Below are positions 1 to 6,130 of a stretch of 6,822 bases of DNA, in pieces. The DNA is from JBEKEX01 sp050013615. GTDB taxonomy: Bacteria; Chloroflexota; Anaerolineae; Anaerolineales; Anaerolineaceae. Position numbers and translations under genes: made by a program. The notes under the pieces were generated by a model. The model was not told the origin of the DNA, ran no database searches, and saw only the letters and a list, made by a program, of their open reading frames with translations. The stretch lies in assembly GCA_050013615.1 (NCBI GenBank), contig JBEKEX010000147.1, positions 1-6,822 on the forward strand. The letters run 5' to 3'. Each line of letters opens with the position of its first letter. Position 1 is the stretch's first letter.

Positions 1-504
1 GCGGCGGCAAGCGTCCTCGTCCAGGCCGGTATATGGCTCATCGAGCAGCAGCAACGGCGGTTGGTGCAATAAGGCGCGCCCAATCGCTAGACGCTGCATC
101 ATTCCACGCGAGAAGGTCCGGGTCAGGTCGCCGCGCCGGCTCGACAGGCCGGTGAGCTCCAGGAGGGCTGCGATCTGCACTGCTGGCTGCTCAATCCCAT
201 AGAGGCGGGCATAAAAGCGCAAATTTTCTTCGGCGGTCAACTCGCCGTAGAGCAGCGGTTGGTGAGTGACCAACCCGATGGAACGGCGGATGGCCGATGC
301 CTGCTGCGGCAGCTCAAACCCGTTGATCGCCACATTGCCGGACGTCGGACGGAGAAGCGTAGCGAGGATGCGTAACAGGGTGGTTTTACCGGCGCCGTTG
401 GAGCCCAGTAGAGCCACGAAGCGGCCATCCGGAATTTCCAGATTCAAATTACGCAGCACTCGACGGCTGCCAAAGCACTTGGAGAGCTGCGTGACTTGGA
501 TCAT
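1..504 (-). CDS. ccmA: CcmA, heme exporter ABC transporter ATP-binding protein (partial, 3' end outside window)
   Basis: ATPase subunit of the CcmABCD complex, which uses ATP hydrolysis on the cytoplasmic face to release holo-CcmE during cytochrome c maturation. The 168 codons seen contain Walker A GSNGAGKT (residues 34-41), a Q-loop glutamine (VTHQP, Q82), a signature in the CcmA style (FSRGMMQRL, 131-139, in place of LSGGQ), Walker B LLLLDEP (151-157) and the D-loop GLD (160-162). The usual length is about 200-230 residues, so the H-loop and C-terminus are missing past the left edge. The start ATG overlaps the TGA of the upstream gene (ATGA, 501-504), with GAGGG about 9 bases before it. The signature and its place at the end of a ccm operon favour CcmA over a generic ABC ATPase. 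CcmB and CcmC would be expected next, to the left, but cannot be seen. Confidence 0.93.
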   Translation of the reverse strand, partial: MIQVTQLSKCFGSRRVLRNLNLEIPDGRFVALLGSNGAGKTTLLRILATLLRPTSGNVAINGFELPQQASAIRRSIGLVTHQPLLYGELTAEENLRFYARLYGIEQPAVQIAALLELTGLSSRRGDLTRTFSRGMMQRLAIGRALLHQPPLLLLDEPYTGLDEDACRR

Positions 505-1823
505 ACCCCTGGACCCTCTTTCAGGACAGCACGCAAGCGTTCTTTCAATTCCGACCGGCGCGTCTGATACATGGTATCTTCCAGTTTCCCGGCCTTGTGC
601 AGGTCGTCCAGGAACAGGATTTGATCCATGAGCTCTTCGGAAGTCTCCGTTGCAACTTTGACGGGTGAGGCAGCGACGGCCGGTTTGCGCCGGTTGAGCA
701 ACCATAACCCGCCGCTGATAATCACTAACAGCAAAGTTGCCAGACCGATGAAGGTCTCTTTGGAGGGAGTGGACTGCGACGCTTGGAGGGATGGGGAGCC
801 CGAAAGCTGGATATCCAGACTGTTCCCTGAGAGACTATTGGCCGTGTAAAGGCTCAGTAGAGATCCTTCGACGTTACGCTCGCCACTGCTGGTCAGTTGA
901 GAGCTGTGCAACTGTACCCCATCACTGGGCAGCATGGCGATGACATCTTCGACGGGCAAAGGCGATTGGAAAGATAATGAAGCCTTGCCGTGATAGGGCA
1001 GGGAATAGACGAAAACGACCTGGTTATCCTGGTCAGGATAAATGGCCTCCCGATCGCCGAAACCGGAGACCATGGAAATGAAGCGGTCACCCAATGCACC
1101 ATCGGAAAATTGCAGATTGGAAGCGCCGTCAGGCAGGACGAAGCGCAGCACGGCGCTGGACGAGTCGGCCGGGACGATCACTTTGTCGGTGGGATTATCG
1201 ATGATATACATCTCAGCGACCTGCAGGTTGCCGGCGGTATCAAAGCTCAAGATCACGTGCAGACGCTTGACCAACGCGCCGTTAGGATCGGTGGTGGTAT
1301 CGTGGATCGTGATCGGCAGAATGACCGTCTGGCCGGTAAGCTGGTCGTCAACGGAGACATCCTTGGAGCGAAAGGTCAGTTGATGGTATAGGATGGACGC
1401 CTCAATGGTCATACCGGAACTGATTAGGATAGAATCGAATTGATATGTCCCATCCGACGAGAGCGGACAGGTGGCTTGGAAAATGGTGACGCTATTATCG
1501 CCATTCGCCCCGGGTTGGGAGCCGGTGAGAACCACTGTCAGCCCATCAGGCAGGCCGGCACCACCTGGCATGATCACGTTGCCCTTGATCGAAAAGGTCT
1601 TCTTGGGTGTGGGGCTGGGCGAAGGCGTCACGGCGGCAGCCGTTTGCGTGGCGTTTGGCGTAGGGGTAACCGTAACCGCGGGAACGGCGGCAGTGGTACT
1701 TTGAGCGCTCAAAGCTCCGGAGACCATCCCACTGTTGCCATGAAAGGCCAGGCCAGGCGAGATGAGTAAAAAAGATGCCATTAAGACAAAAATAATGCTT
1801 TGTTGCATACCTTTACTGATCAA
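501..1823 (-). CDS. Exported single-pass membrane protein with a CcmI-like (or SHOCT-like) cytoplasmic tail; unknown function
   Basis: I do not recognise the full protein (440 aa). Its parts in order are a signal peptide or N-terminal membrane segment (about 8-27), a Thr/Pro/Ala-rich linker (about 43-75, with TPTP and TPSPSPTP), a beta-rich region from about 77 to 345, one membrane helix (about 358-376) followed by RRK, and a charged cytoplasmic tail (380-440). The segment from about 77 begins SIKGNVIMPGGAGLPDGLTV, resembling a carboxypeptidase-regulatory or peptidase-associated beta sandwich. Tail residues 405-428 match part of the upstream CcmI-like protein. The start is uncertain. TTG at 1823 overlaps the upstream TGA (TTGA), has GGTGG 10 bases before it and adds a lysine to the signal peptide. 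ATG at 1808 would give 435 aa. The location inside the ccm operon, directly before ccmA, suggests a role in heme delivery or cytochrome assembly; that is inference. Confidence 0.8.
   Translation of the reverse strand: MISKGMQQSIIFVLMASFLLISPGLAFHGNSGMVSGALSAQSTTAAVPAVTVTPTPNATQTAAAVTPSPSPTPKKTFSIKGNVIMPGGAGLPDGLTVVLTGSQPGANGDNSVTIFQATCPLSSDGTYQFDSILISSGMTIEASILYHQLTFRSKDVSVDDQLTGQTVILPITIHDTTTDPNGALVKRLHVILSFDTAGNLQVAEMYIIDNPTDKVIVPADSSSAVLRFVLPDGASNLQFSDGALGDRFISMVSGFGDREAIYPDQDNQVVFVYSLPYHGKASLSFQSPLPVEDVIAMLPSDGVQLHSSQLTSSGERNVEGSLLSLYTANSLSGNSLDIQLSGSPSLQASQSTPSKETFIGLATLLLVIISGGLWLLNRRKPAVAASPVKVATETSEELMDQILFLDDLHKAGKLEDTMYQTRRSELKERLRAVLKEGPGV
540..611 (-). other. CcmI-like 24-residue cytoplasmic module, copy in the exported protein
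   Basis: This stretch encodes residues 405-428 (LDDLHKAGKL, then a conserved Tyr and RSEL). It aligns without gaps to residues 64-87 of the neighbouring zinc-ribbon protein, with identical L, D, H, GKL, D, Y and RSEL (12 of 24). The pattern of ELD, about seven residues, GKL, Tyr, RxEL is typical of the cytoplasmic head of CcmI. It also resembles the short SHOCT domain found at protein C-termini, so the family assignment is open. Confidence 0.6.
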
Positions 1824-2344
1824 CCTTTATTATCCACCGGCTTGCCACAGCGTGGGCAAAACTGGTCGGAGGGCGTCAGGGGTTTACCACATTGTGAGCA
1901 ATAGCCGGAAATTTTCGCCTGCCGGGCGCGCCGGCGGGCAGCGATAAGCGCTTCGACCTCGTCCCGTTCGATAAATGGCTTGGACGCGACAGCCGGGCTT
2001 TTCTGCGCCTGGGTTTGATCGGCGGCGGCTTCATTGGGGTCCGGTCCGAGCACGTCCAGGCGACGCAACACATCGGCGCCGGCTTGCGCCAACTCAGACC
2101 GCTGCTGGGAATAGTCACCATCCGGCAGCTTGCCAAGAGTGTGGTCTGAATCCAATTCCTGTATGGCATTCAAGCTGCGATCCAGTTCGGCTTGCAATTG
2201 AGCCCGGAGCATCTTATCGGAAGATGCAGCCGAACCATCTTCATCGATATTGGCATTGCGTTCAGCAGTAAGCAGTGGTTGGCTCACGAACAGCCCAACC
2301 GCCAGGGCAATAGCCAGGACGAAGAACATCGAACCCAAGTCCAT
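1820..2344 (-). CDS. CcmI-like membrane-anchored protein with C-terminal zinc ribbon
   Basis: This 174-aa protein has one N-terminal membrane helix (about 5-21), a charged helical region and a C-terminal double-CxxC zinc ribbon. Residues 61-90 (ELDSDHTLGKL, Tyr78, RSEL) match the head of CcmI, the System I subunit that holds apocytochrome c and works with CcmF and CcmH. The periplasmic TPR half of CcmI is absent. Four cysteines (C149, C152, C163, C166; CSQCGK and CPRCGK) form a zinc-ribbon pattern. Few charges precede the helix and arginines follow it, so the positive-inside rule puts the bulk of the protein, including the ribbon, in the cytoplasm. The start ATG has AAGGAG five bases upstream. 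The gene lies 21 bases after ccmG and its TGA overlaps the possible TTG start of the next gene. A zinc-ribbon protein unrelated to CcmI is possible, but the GKL/RSEL match in a ccm operon argues for the link. Confidence 0.82.
   Translation of the reverse strand: MDLGSMFFVLAIALAVGLFVSQPLLTAERNANIDEDGSAASSDKMLRAQLQAELDRSLNAIQELDSDHTLGKLPDGDYSQQRSELAQAGADVLRRLDVLGPDPNEAAADQTQAQKSPAVASKPFIERDEVEALIAARRRARQAKISGYCSQCGKPLTPSDQFCPRCGKPVDNKG
1847..1900 (-). other. Zinc-ribbon domain (two CxxC knuckles)
   Basis: This encodes residues 149-166 of the CcmI-like protein. CSQC and CPRC are each followed by GKP, with ten residues between the knuckles. This is the common pattern of short bacterial zinc ribbons at protein ends. 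All four metal-binding cysteines are present. Confidence 0.85.
2084..2155 (-). other. CcmI-like 24-residue cytoplasmic module, copy in the zinc-ribbon protein
   Basis: This encodes residues 64-87, the partner of the tail module at 540-611. It sits about 40 residues after the membrane helix, where the cytoplasmic loop of CcmI is found in known systems. Confidence 0.6.
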
Positions 2345-2365
2345 ATCATCTCCTTACATATCTGC

Positions 2366-2938
2366 TCATTGGGTGAGCAGGCTACCGATCACATCTTTAA
2401 TTTGCTCATAGCTGGCGAACGCCCCGATCTGAACGTAGGCCAGCTTTCCATCGCGTCCGACGATGTAACTTTCGGGCACGGCTAGAACGTTGTAATCGTG
2501 TGAAATCTGGCTTTGCTGGTCAGGGCCGGTGGGGTAGGTCATCCCATATTGTTTGATGAATGCCGCAGCCGCAGGATTAGTATCCATGTAGTCCACGCCG
2601 ATGAAAACGACCTGTCCGCCGGGGGCATACTGTTCCCAGGCTTGTTGTAGCCATCCAGCTTCTTGTTGGCAGGGGACACACCACGATGCCCAAAAGTTGA
2701 CCACCACGATCTTGCCAGACAAAGCGGCGAGGCTGACCGAACTACTGCCGTCGAAGGGTTGAAGCATGAAATCCGGGGCTGCATCGCCGGGTTTGAGTGA
2801 AACACGTTGCCTGGATGCAACGCCGTAGGCCATCACGGCTAAGAACACCACCAACACACCTACCAGTAATAAGGTTATCCACACAGGCCGATGTGGTGGT
2901 TGTACATTCGATGAGGAAGGAGAAATTTGATCAGTCAT
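2366..2938 (-). CDS. ccmG: CcmG/ResA-type membrane-anchored thioredoxin (thiol:disulfide interchange protein)
   Basis: This 190-aa thioredoxin-fold protein should reduce the CXXCH thiols of apocytochrome c, or the CcmH disulfide, outside the cytoplasmic membrane. It has a short N-terminal tail, a membrane anchor (about 20-40), and a TlpA/CcmG domain from about residue 48 (PGDAAPDF). The active site is WCVPC (86-90, Cys87 and Cys90) within NFWASWCVPC, and the cis-proline loop is AVPESYIV (Pro155). The frame is open upstream to 3127, but that part overlaps ccmH and looks non-coding. I chose the second of two tandem ATGs because GGAG lies five bases before it; the first, at 2941, is also possible and adds one residue. 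The gene starts 11 bases after the ccmH stop. TlpA or ResA would be alternative names, but the operon supports CcmG. Confidence 0.92.
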   Translation of the reverse strand: MTDQISPSSSNVQPPHRPVWITLLLVGVLVVFLAVMAYGVASRQRVSLKPGDAAPDFMLQPFDGSSSVSLAALSGKIVVVNFWASWCVPCQQEAGWLQQAWEQYAPGGQVVFIGVDYMDTNPAAAAFIKQYGMTYPTGPDQQSQISHDYNVLAVPESYIVGRDGKLAYVQIGAFASYEQIKDVIGSLLTQ

Positions 2939-2949
2939 CATCGCTCCAA

Positions 2950-3432
2950 TCAATGCTGCCGGTGCTGTAACTCGTCTTCCAGGCGGATCAGGTAAGGGTC
3001 TTCGGGGGGCAATGCGCGTTGAGTCGATTTGCGCCGAGGCTTTTGGGCATGGCGGTAGACCTGAACCACGAAGGCGGCACCCGCCAGTAATACCGCCGGT
3101 GGCACAATATAAGCCAGCAGGTTCCAACCCTGGGCGGGCGGCTCGGCCAGCACCGCCGGGCCATACTGCTGGACGAAATAGTCATCGATCTGTTTGGCGC
3201 TCCAACCTGCAGCAAGATCCTGTCGGATCAGGTCACGCCACTGGGCGCAAGCCTGGGTGGGGCAAACATCAAGACGCACGTTTTGACAGAGAGGGCAATA
3301 TAGCTGGCTGGCGACCTGATTGACCTGGTCATCAGAAGGCGTGGGCTGCTGGGCGGCCACGCTGCCGGTAGCAACCAGAATGGCAGCCAGGGACAGCATC
3401 GTAGCGATGGCTAGTCGGATGGGCTGCTTCAT
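2950..3432 (-). CDS. ccmH: CcmH, cytochrome c maturation thiol oxidoreductase (four-cysteine type)
   Basis: CcmH is a membrane-anchored redox protein that helps present reduced apocytochrome to the CcmF heme ligase. The 160-aa product has a signal sequence (about 1-27, ending VAAQQ), the CcmH active site LYCPLCQ (C46, C49), helices with QDLAAGWSAKQIDDYF as in the family three-helix bundle, and a membrane helix (about 104-127, after GWNLLAYIVPP). The canonical family motif is LRCxxCQ. Two further cysteines follow in DVCPTQAC (C57, C62), absent from the E. coli type. The length fits the short CcmH without a fused CcmI domain. The start ATG overlaps the ccmF TGA by 4 bases (3429-3432) and has AGGTG five bases upstream. 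The short cytoplasmic tail is basic (KPRRK), then acidic. Confidence 0.93.
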   Translation of the reverse strand: MKQPIRLAIATMLSLAAILVATGSVAAQQPTPSDDQVNQVASQLYCPLCQNVRLDVCPTQACAQWRDLIRQDLAAGWSAKQIDDYFVQQYGPAVLAEPPAQGWNLLAYIVPPAVLLAGAAFVVQVYRHAQKPRRKSTQRALPPEDPYLIRLEDELQHRQH

Positions 3433-5462
3433 GAAAGCACCTGCTTGTTGCGCCGCCGTTTATCCTCGGACGGCCAGGCGGCCGTCAGTGTGCCCAGGAC
3501 GAGCACGGCACCGCCAATCCACAGCCAGGCGACCAAGGGGTTATGGTACACCTTGAAGGTGGCGCTTTGAGTGGATATATCCTGCCAATCGGCCAGCACG
3601 ACGTACAGATCATCTTTCAGGGTACTGCGGATGGCGGGCAGGGTCACATCCTGCTCGATGGCGTAATAATAATCCCGGGTGGGGAACATTTGGCCCAAAG
3701 GAGCACCGTTGTATGAAATATCCAGCTCGGCCTGCGCGAGATTGCGCCCGTCGGCGGTATCGGTTGTATCCAGTTTACGATAGGCAAGCGTGTACCCGTC
3801 CAACTGGATACTCTGGCCAAGGGCGAGGGTGGCCTGGGTTTGGGTCTGGAACATGTTAATGCCGATGATACCCAAAGCCATGAGTGAAATACCCACGTGG
3901 ATGATGTATCCGCCATAACGGCGGCGACTGACGCCAGTGGTGCGCCAAAGCGATTGGAGGAACGTCTCACCCCGGCTCCTTTGCCTGAGCCAGACGGAGC
4001 GGCCGTAGTCGTAGAGCGTGACACAGCCCGCCAGGGCTGACAGACCGATGCCCAACAGAGCCGTCCATTGGCGGACACCCAGGGCAAAGGCGATTGCCAG
4101 CAGGACCAGGGCGGCTGCCAGCGGCTTCCAAATGGCAGAGCCCAATGTTTTTAGCGACGAGCGCCCCCAGGCAGCAAGAGGCACGATGCCCATGAGCAGC
4201 AGCAGGCCGGCAAAGAGTGGCCCGGCGGCGTGCTCATAGAAAGGCGGCCCAACCGTTATCTTCTGGCCAGTGATCCATTCGGAGACAATCGGGAACAGCA
4301 CACCCCACAAGCAAACGGCCAACACCCCCATGATCAGTAGGTTGTTGATGATGAACATGGATTCGCGGGATAGCAGTGAGGTGAGAGTGCCGTGGCTTTC
4401 CAAATCATTCCAACGATACAGGAACAAGCCAAACATCCCGATGAGGGTGAGGCTGAGAAATATGAAGAAAGGAACCCCAAGGTTGCTCTCGGCGAAGGCG
4501 TGGACGGAGGAAAGCAAGCCGGAGCGGGTGAGGAAAGTGCCCAAGATGACCAGGGCATAAGTGAGCATGATCAGGAAGACAGTCCAACGGCGCGCCAGGT
4601 CACGCCGCTCCAGGATGATCGCTGAGTGTAAAAATGCCGTGCCTGAAAGCCAGGGCATCAGCGCAGCGATCTCCACCGGATCCCAGCCCCAATAACCACC
4701 CCAGCCCAGTACGCCGTAAGCCCACCACATGCCCAGCAGCAGCCCGGCGGAAAGGAACAGCCAGGCAGTCAGCGTCCAACGGTGGGTCAGGGCGATCCAA
4801 CGGTCATCTTTTTGGCCGGTGATCAGGCTGGCTATGGCAAACGCAAAGGGGATGACAAAGAGCACAAAGCCGAGGTAGAGCGCGGGAGGATGGATGACCA
4901 TCGCCGGGTGACGCAGCAAGGGGTTCAGGCCGACGCCGTTATAGGGGAAGATGGGCGTGGCCCCGGCCGGCTGGAAGACCGAGGTGACCTCGGTGCCATC
5001 CGCCAAGGTCCAGAAGCGGTAGAAGGCGTTTTCGGCGAAGATGCTCATGCCGAGGAAAAATGCCAGAGTCACCATGGTGACGACGATTACCCAGGGCAAC
5101 AATGGACGGTCTTCTTTCCAATTGCGCAGCATGACGATGAAGGCCGCACCTGCCAGCAACCAACACCAAAAAAGCAGTGAGCCATTCTGGCCGCCCCATA
5201 GGGCAGTCACTTTGAGATAAAGCGGCATGCTGCTATTGATTACTTGATAGACGTAGGCCACTTCATAATGGCCGGTCAACATCAAGACGATCAAGGCCAC
5301 CACGGCTAAAGTGATGAGGAAGAACACCGACATGACGGCGTAACGCGCCGACTCGACCCAGGCTTCGGCTTTGCTGCGGACGCCATACAAAGCTGCACCC
5401 ACGCTATAGAGCGCCACAACGAAGGCAATTGCCAGAGAGCCGAAACCGATGTTGGTGATCAT
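3429..5462 (-). CDS. ccmF: CcmF, cytochrome c heme lyase subunit
   Basis: CcmF is a polytopic membrane protein that takes heme from CcmE and catalyses its thioether attachment to apocytochrome c. The 677-aa product (E. coli CcmF is about 650) has many membrane helices. Its WWD heme-handling domain spans about 246-271, with WGGYWGWDPVE at 254-264. Candidate heme-ligand histidines are H185 and H191 (RHPAMVIHPP), H227 (THRWTL), H321 (SSVHAF) and H522 (YIIHVGI). A periplasmic domain lies at about 540-640 and the last helix at about 643-663. WWD domains also occur in CcmC and CcsA, but the length and C-terminal domain identify CcmF. NrfE-type lyases are similar; the ccmE/ccmH context favours CcmF. 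The start ATG overlaps the ccmE TGA (5459-5462). I see no good ribosome binding site, which suggests translational coupling to ccmE. Confidence 0.96.
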   Translation of the reverse strand: MITNIGFGSLAIAFVVALYSVGAALYGVRSKAEAWVESARYAVMSVFFLITLAVVALIVLMLTGHYEVAYVYQVINSSMPLYLKVTALWGGQNGSLLFWCWLLAGAAFIVMLRNWKEDRPLLPWVIVVTMVTLAFFLGMSIFAENAFYRFWTLADGTEVTSVFQPAGATPIFPYNGVGLNPLLRHPAMVIHPPALYLGFVLFVIPFAFAIASLITGQKDDRWIALTHRWTLTAWLFLSAGLLLGMWWAYGVLGWGGYWGWDPVEIAALMPWLSGTAFLHSAIILERRDLARRWTVFLIMLTYALVILGTFLTRSGLLSSVHAFAESNLGVPFFIFLSLTLIGMFGLFLYRWNDLESHGTLTSLLSRESMFIINNLLIMGVLAVCLWGVLFPIVSEWITGQKITVGPPFYEHAAGPLFAGLLLLMGIVPLAAWGRSSLKTLGSAIWKPLAAALVLLAIAFALGVRQWTALLGIGLSALAGCVTLYDYGRSVWLRQRSRGETFLQSLWRTTGVSRRRYGGYIIHVGISLMALGIIGINMFQTQTQATLALGQSIQLDGYTLAYRKLDTTDTADGRNLAQAELDISYNGAPLGQMFPTRDYYYAIEQDVTLPAIRSTLKDDLYVVLADWQDISTQSATFKVYHNPLVAWLWIGGAVLVLGTLTAAWPSEDKRRRNKQVLS

Positions 5463-5980
5463 GGGGTGGGGGTTTCTACCTGGGCGGGAAGGGCATCTTC
5501 ATAGCGCGTGGGGCATTTGAGCAACAGCGCGTCGGCGTAAAAGGTGCCATCGGTTCCTAAATGACCGGTGATGATGGCTTGGGCTTCGTCGTTCAGCAAA
5601 TCGGGGCGAGGGCCGTGGTAAACAACCTGCAGACGAGTGCGACTGGGATCGATGACGGCTGCGTGCAATGCGGCTGCCAGCCCGCCTTGCTGTTCGATCA
5701 GATTGTTATCGGCGGGGATATCAGCAATGGTGAAATTCAGGTTAAGCGATTGCGGGTCATAGTGGATAGTGCTGCCGATCACAGCGCCGGAAATACGCAC
5801 GGCTTGACCTTGTACGGCGGTACCGCGCCCGAGCAATTCATCGATGGTAAGGAAATACTGGGCGTTATTGATGGTAGATGAAATGATGAGAAAAGCAATC
5901 GCTGCAACAATCACCACGCCACCGATAATGAATTTTATGCGTTTGGCAGTTGCAGGCCTATCATGCGGAGTGGACGACAT
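5459..5980 (-). CDS. ccmE: CcmE, periplasmic heme chaperone with CxxxY heme-binding motif
   Basis: CcmE covalently binds heme from CcmABCD and hands it to CcmF. The 173-aa product (E. coli 159) has a short basic cytoplasmic tail (KRIK), one membrane helix (about 16-35) and an OB-fold domain with the family features YFLTIDELL (42-50), VRISGAVI (61-68) and VVYHGPRPDLL (119-129). The heme-binding segment reads ADALLLKCPTRY, so Cys156 with Tyr160 stands where most CcmE proteins have HxxxY. The DNA supports this: TGC at 5515-5513 and TAT at 5503-5501. A CxxxY CcmE is known from Desulfovibrio and archaea. Cys156 is the only cysteine. The start ATG has GGAG nine bases upstream and is the first gene of the operon in this window. 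Confidence 0.95.
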   Translation of the reverse strand: MSSTPHDRPATAKRIKFIIGGVVIVAAIAFLIISSTINNAQYFLTIDELLGRGTAVQGQAVRISGAVIGSTIHYDPQSLNLNFTIADIPADNNLIEQQGGLAAALHAAVIDPSRTRLQVVYHGPRPDLLNDEAQAIITGHLGTDGTFYADALLLKCPTRYEDALPAQVETPTP

Positions 5981-6130
5981 GCAAAACGTCTCCGATATTA
6001 TTACGATATAAGACCAATTAGGGTTATTTTACTTTAATTCCTGACTTTGCACATTAATTCATGGTGAGAAAAGACACAGGGATATTTAAGTGTCGAAATT
6101 TTCACCCCCAGGTTCGAATGCGGGAAAACA
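5981..6130 (-). promoter_or_regulatory. Leader region of the ccm operon (weak promoter candidate)
   Basis: This AT-rich 150-base gap lies between the lipoprotein stop and ccmE. On the minus strand, TAAAAT (6026-6031) could be a -10 box, 45 bases before the ATG. No good -35 hexamer sits 16-18 bases upstream of it, so sigma-70 recognition alone would be weak and an activator may be needed. I found no hairpin with a T-run that would terminate the lipoprotein transcript, so read-through from the lipoprotein promoter is also possible. Confidence 0.3.
6031..6060. repeat. Direct repeat, two 10-bp copies with a 20-bp period, upstream of ccmE
   Basis: ACTTTAATTC (6031-6040) and ACATTAATTC (6051-6060) match at 9 of 10 bases. 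They begin exactly 20 bp apart, about two helical turns, and sit just upstream of the possible ccm -10 box. That fits binding by a regulator dimer on one DNA face, but AT-rich sequence gives such repeats by chance fairly often. Confidence 0.35.

Noticed and set aside
131..139. Apparent degenerate ABC signature (FSRGMMQRL) in CcmA, counted by residue position in that protein
   Set aside because: SRGM-type signatures are normal in CcmA heme exporters, so this is not a defect. The coding bases lie near positions 88-114.
266..631. Plus-strand open frame of 121 codons opposite ccmA and the end of the exported protein gene
   Set aside because: It is antisense to clear ABC ATPase motifs and rich in Arg and Pro as expected of an antisense GC-rich frame, with no recognisable domain.
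990..1391. Plus-strand open frame of 133 codons inside the exported protein gene
   Set aside because: It is a mirror of the coding strand with no domain. The minus-strand gene has a signal peptide, membrane helix and operon overlap.
1621..1690. Repetitive-looking GC-rich stretch (GTGGGG, GGCG and GTAACCGTAACCG units)
   Set aside because: It encodes the Thr/Pro/Ala linker of the exported protein. Low complexity follows from that composition and needs no separate repeat element.
4782..5180. Plus-strand open frame of 132 codons opposite ccmF
   Set aside because: It lies fully antisense to conserved CcmF sequence and has a low-complexity charged composition (many Gly, Asp, Gln, His).
6091..6106. 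GAAATTTTC near-palindrome as a possible terminator for the lipoprotein gene
   Set aside because: The stem is very short and AT-only, and no T-run follows on the minus strand, so it does not qualify as an intrinsic terminator.
6111..6119. GGTTCGAAT, a perfect tRNA T-loop-like string on the plus strand
   Set aside because: The flanking five bases (CCCCA and GCGGG) do not pair as a T-stem, and no acceptor or anticodon arm is visible nearby. Probably chance.
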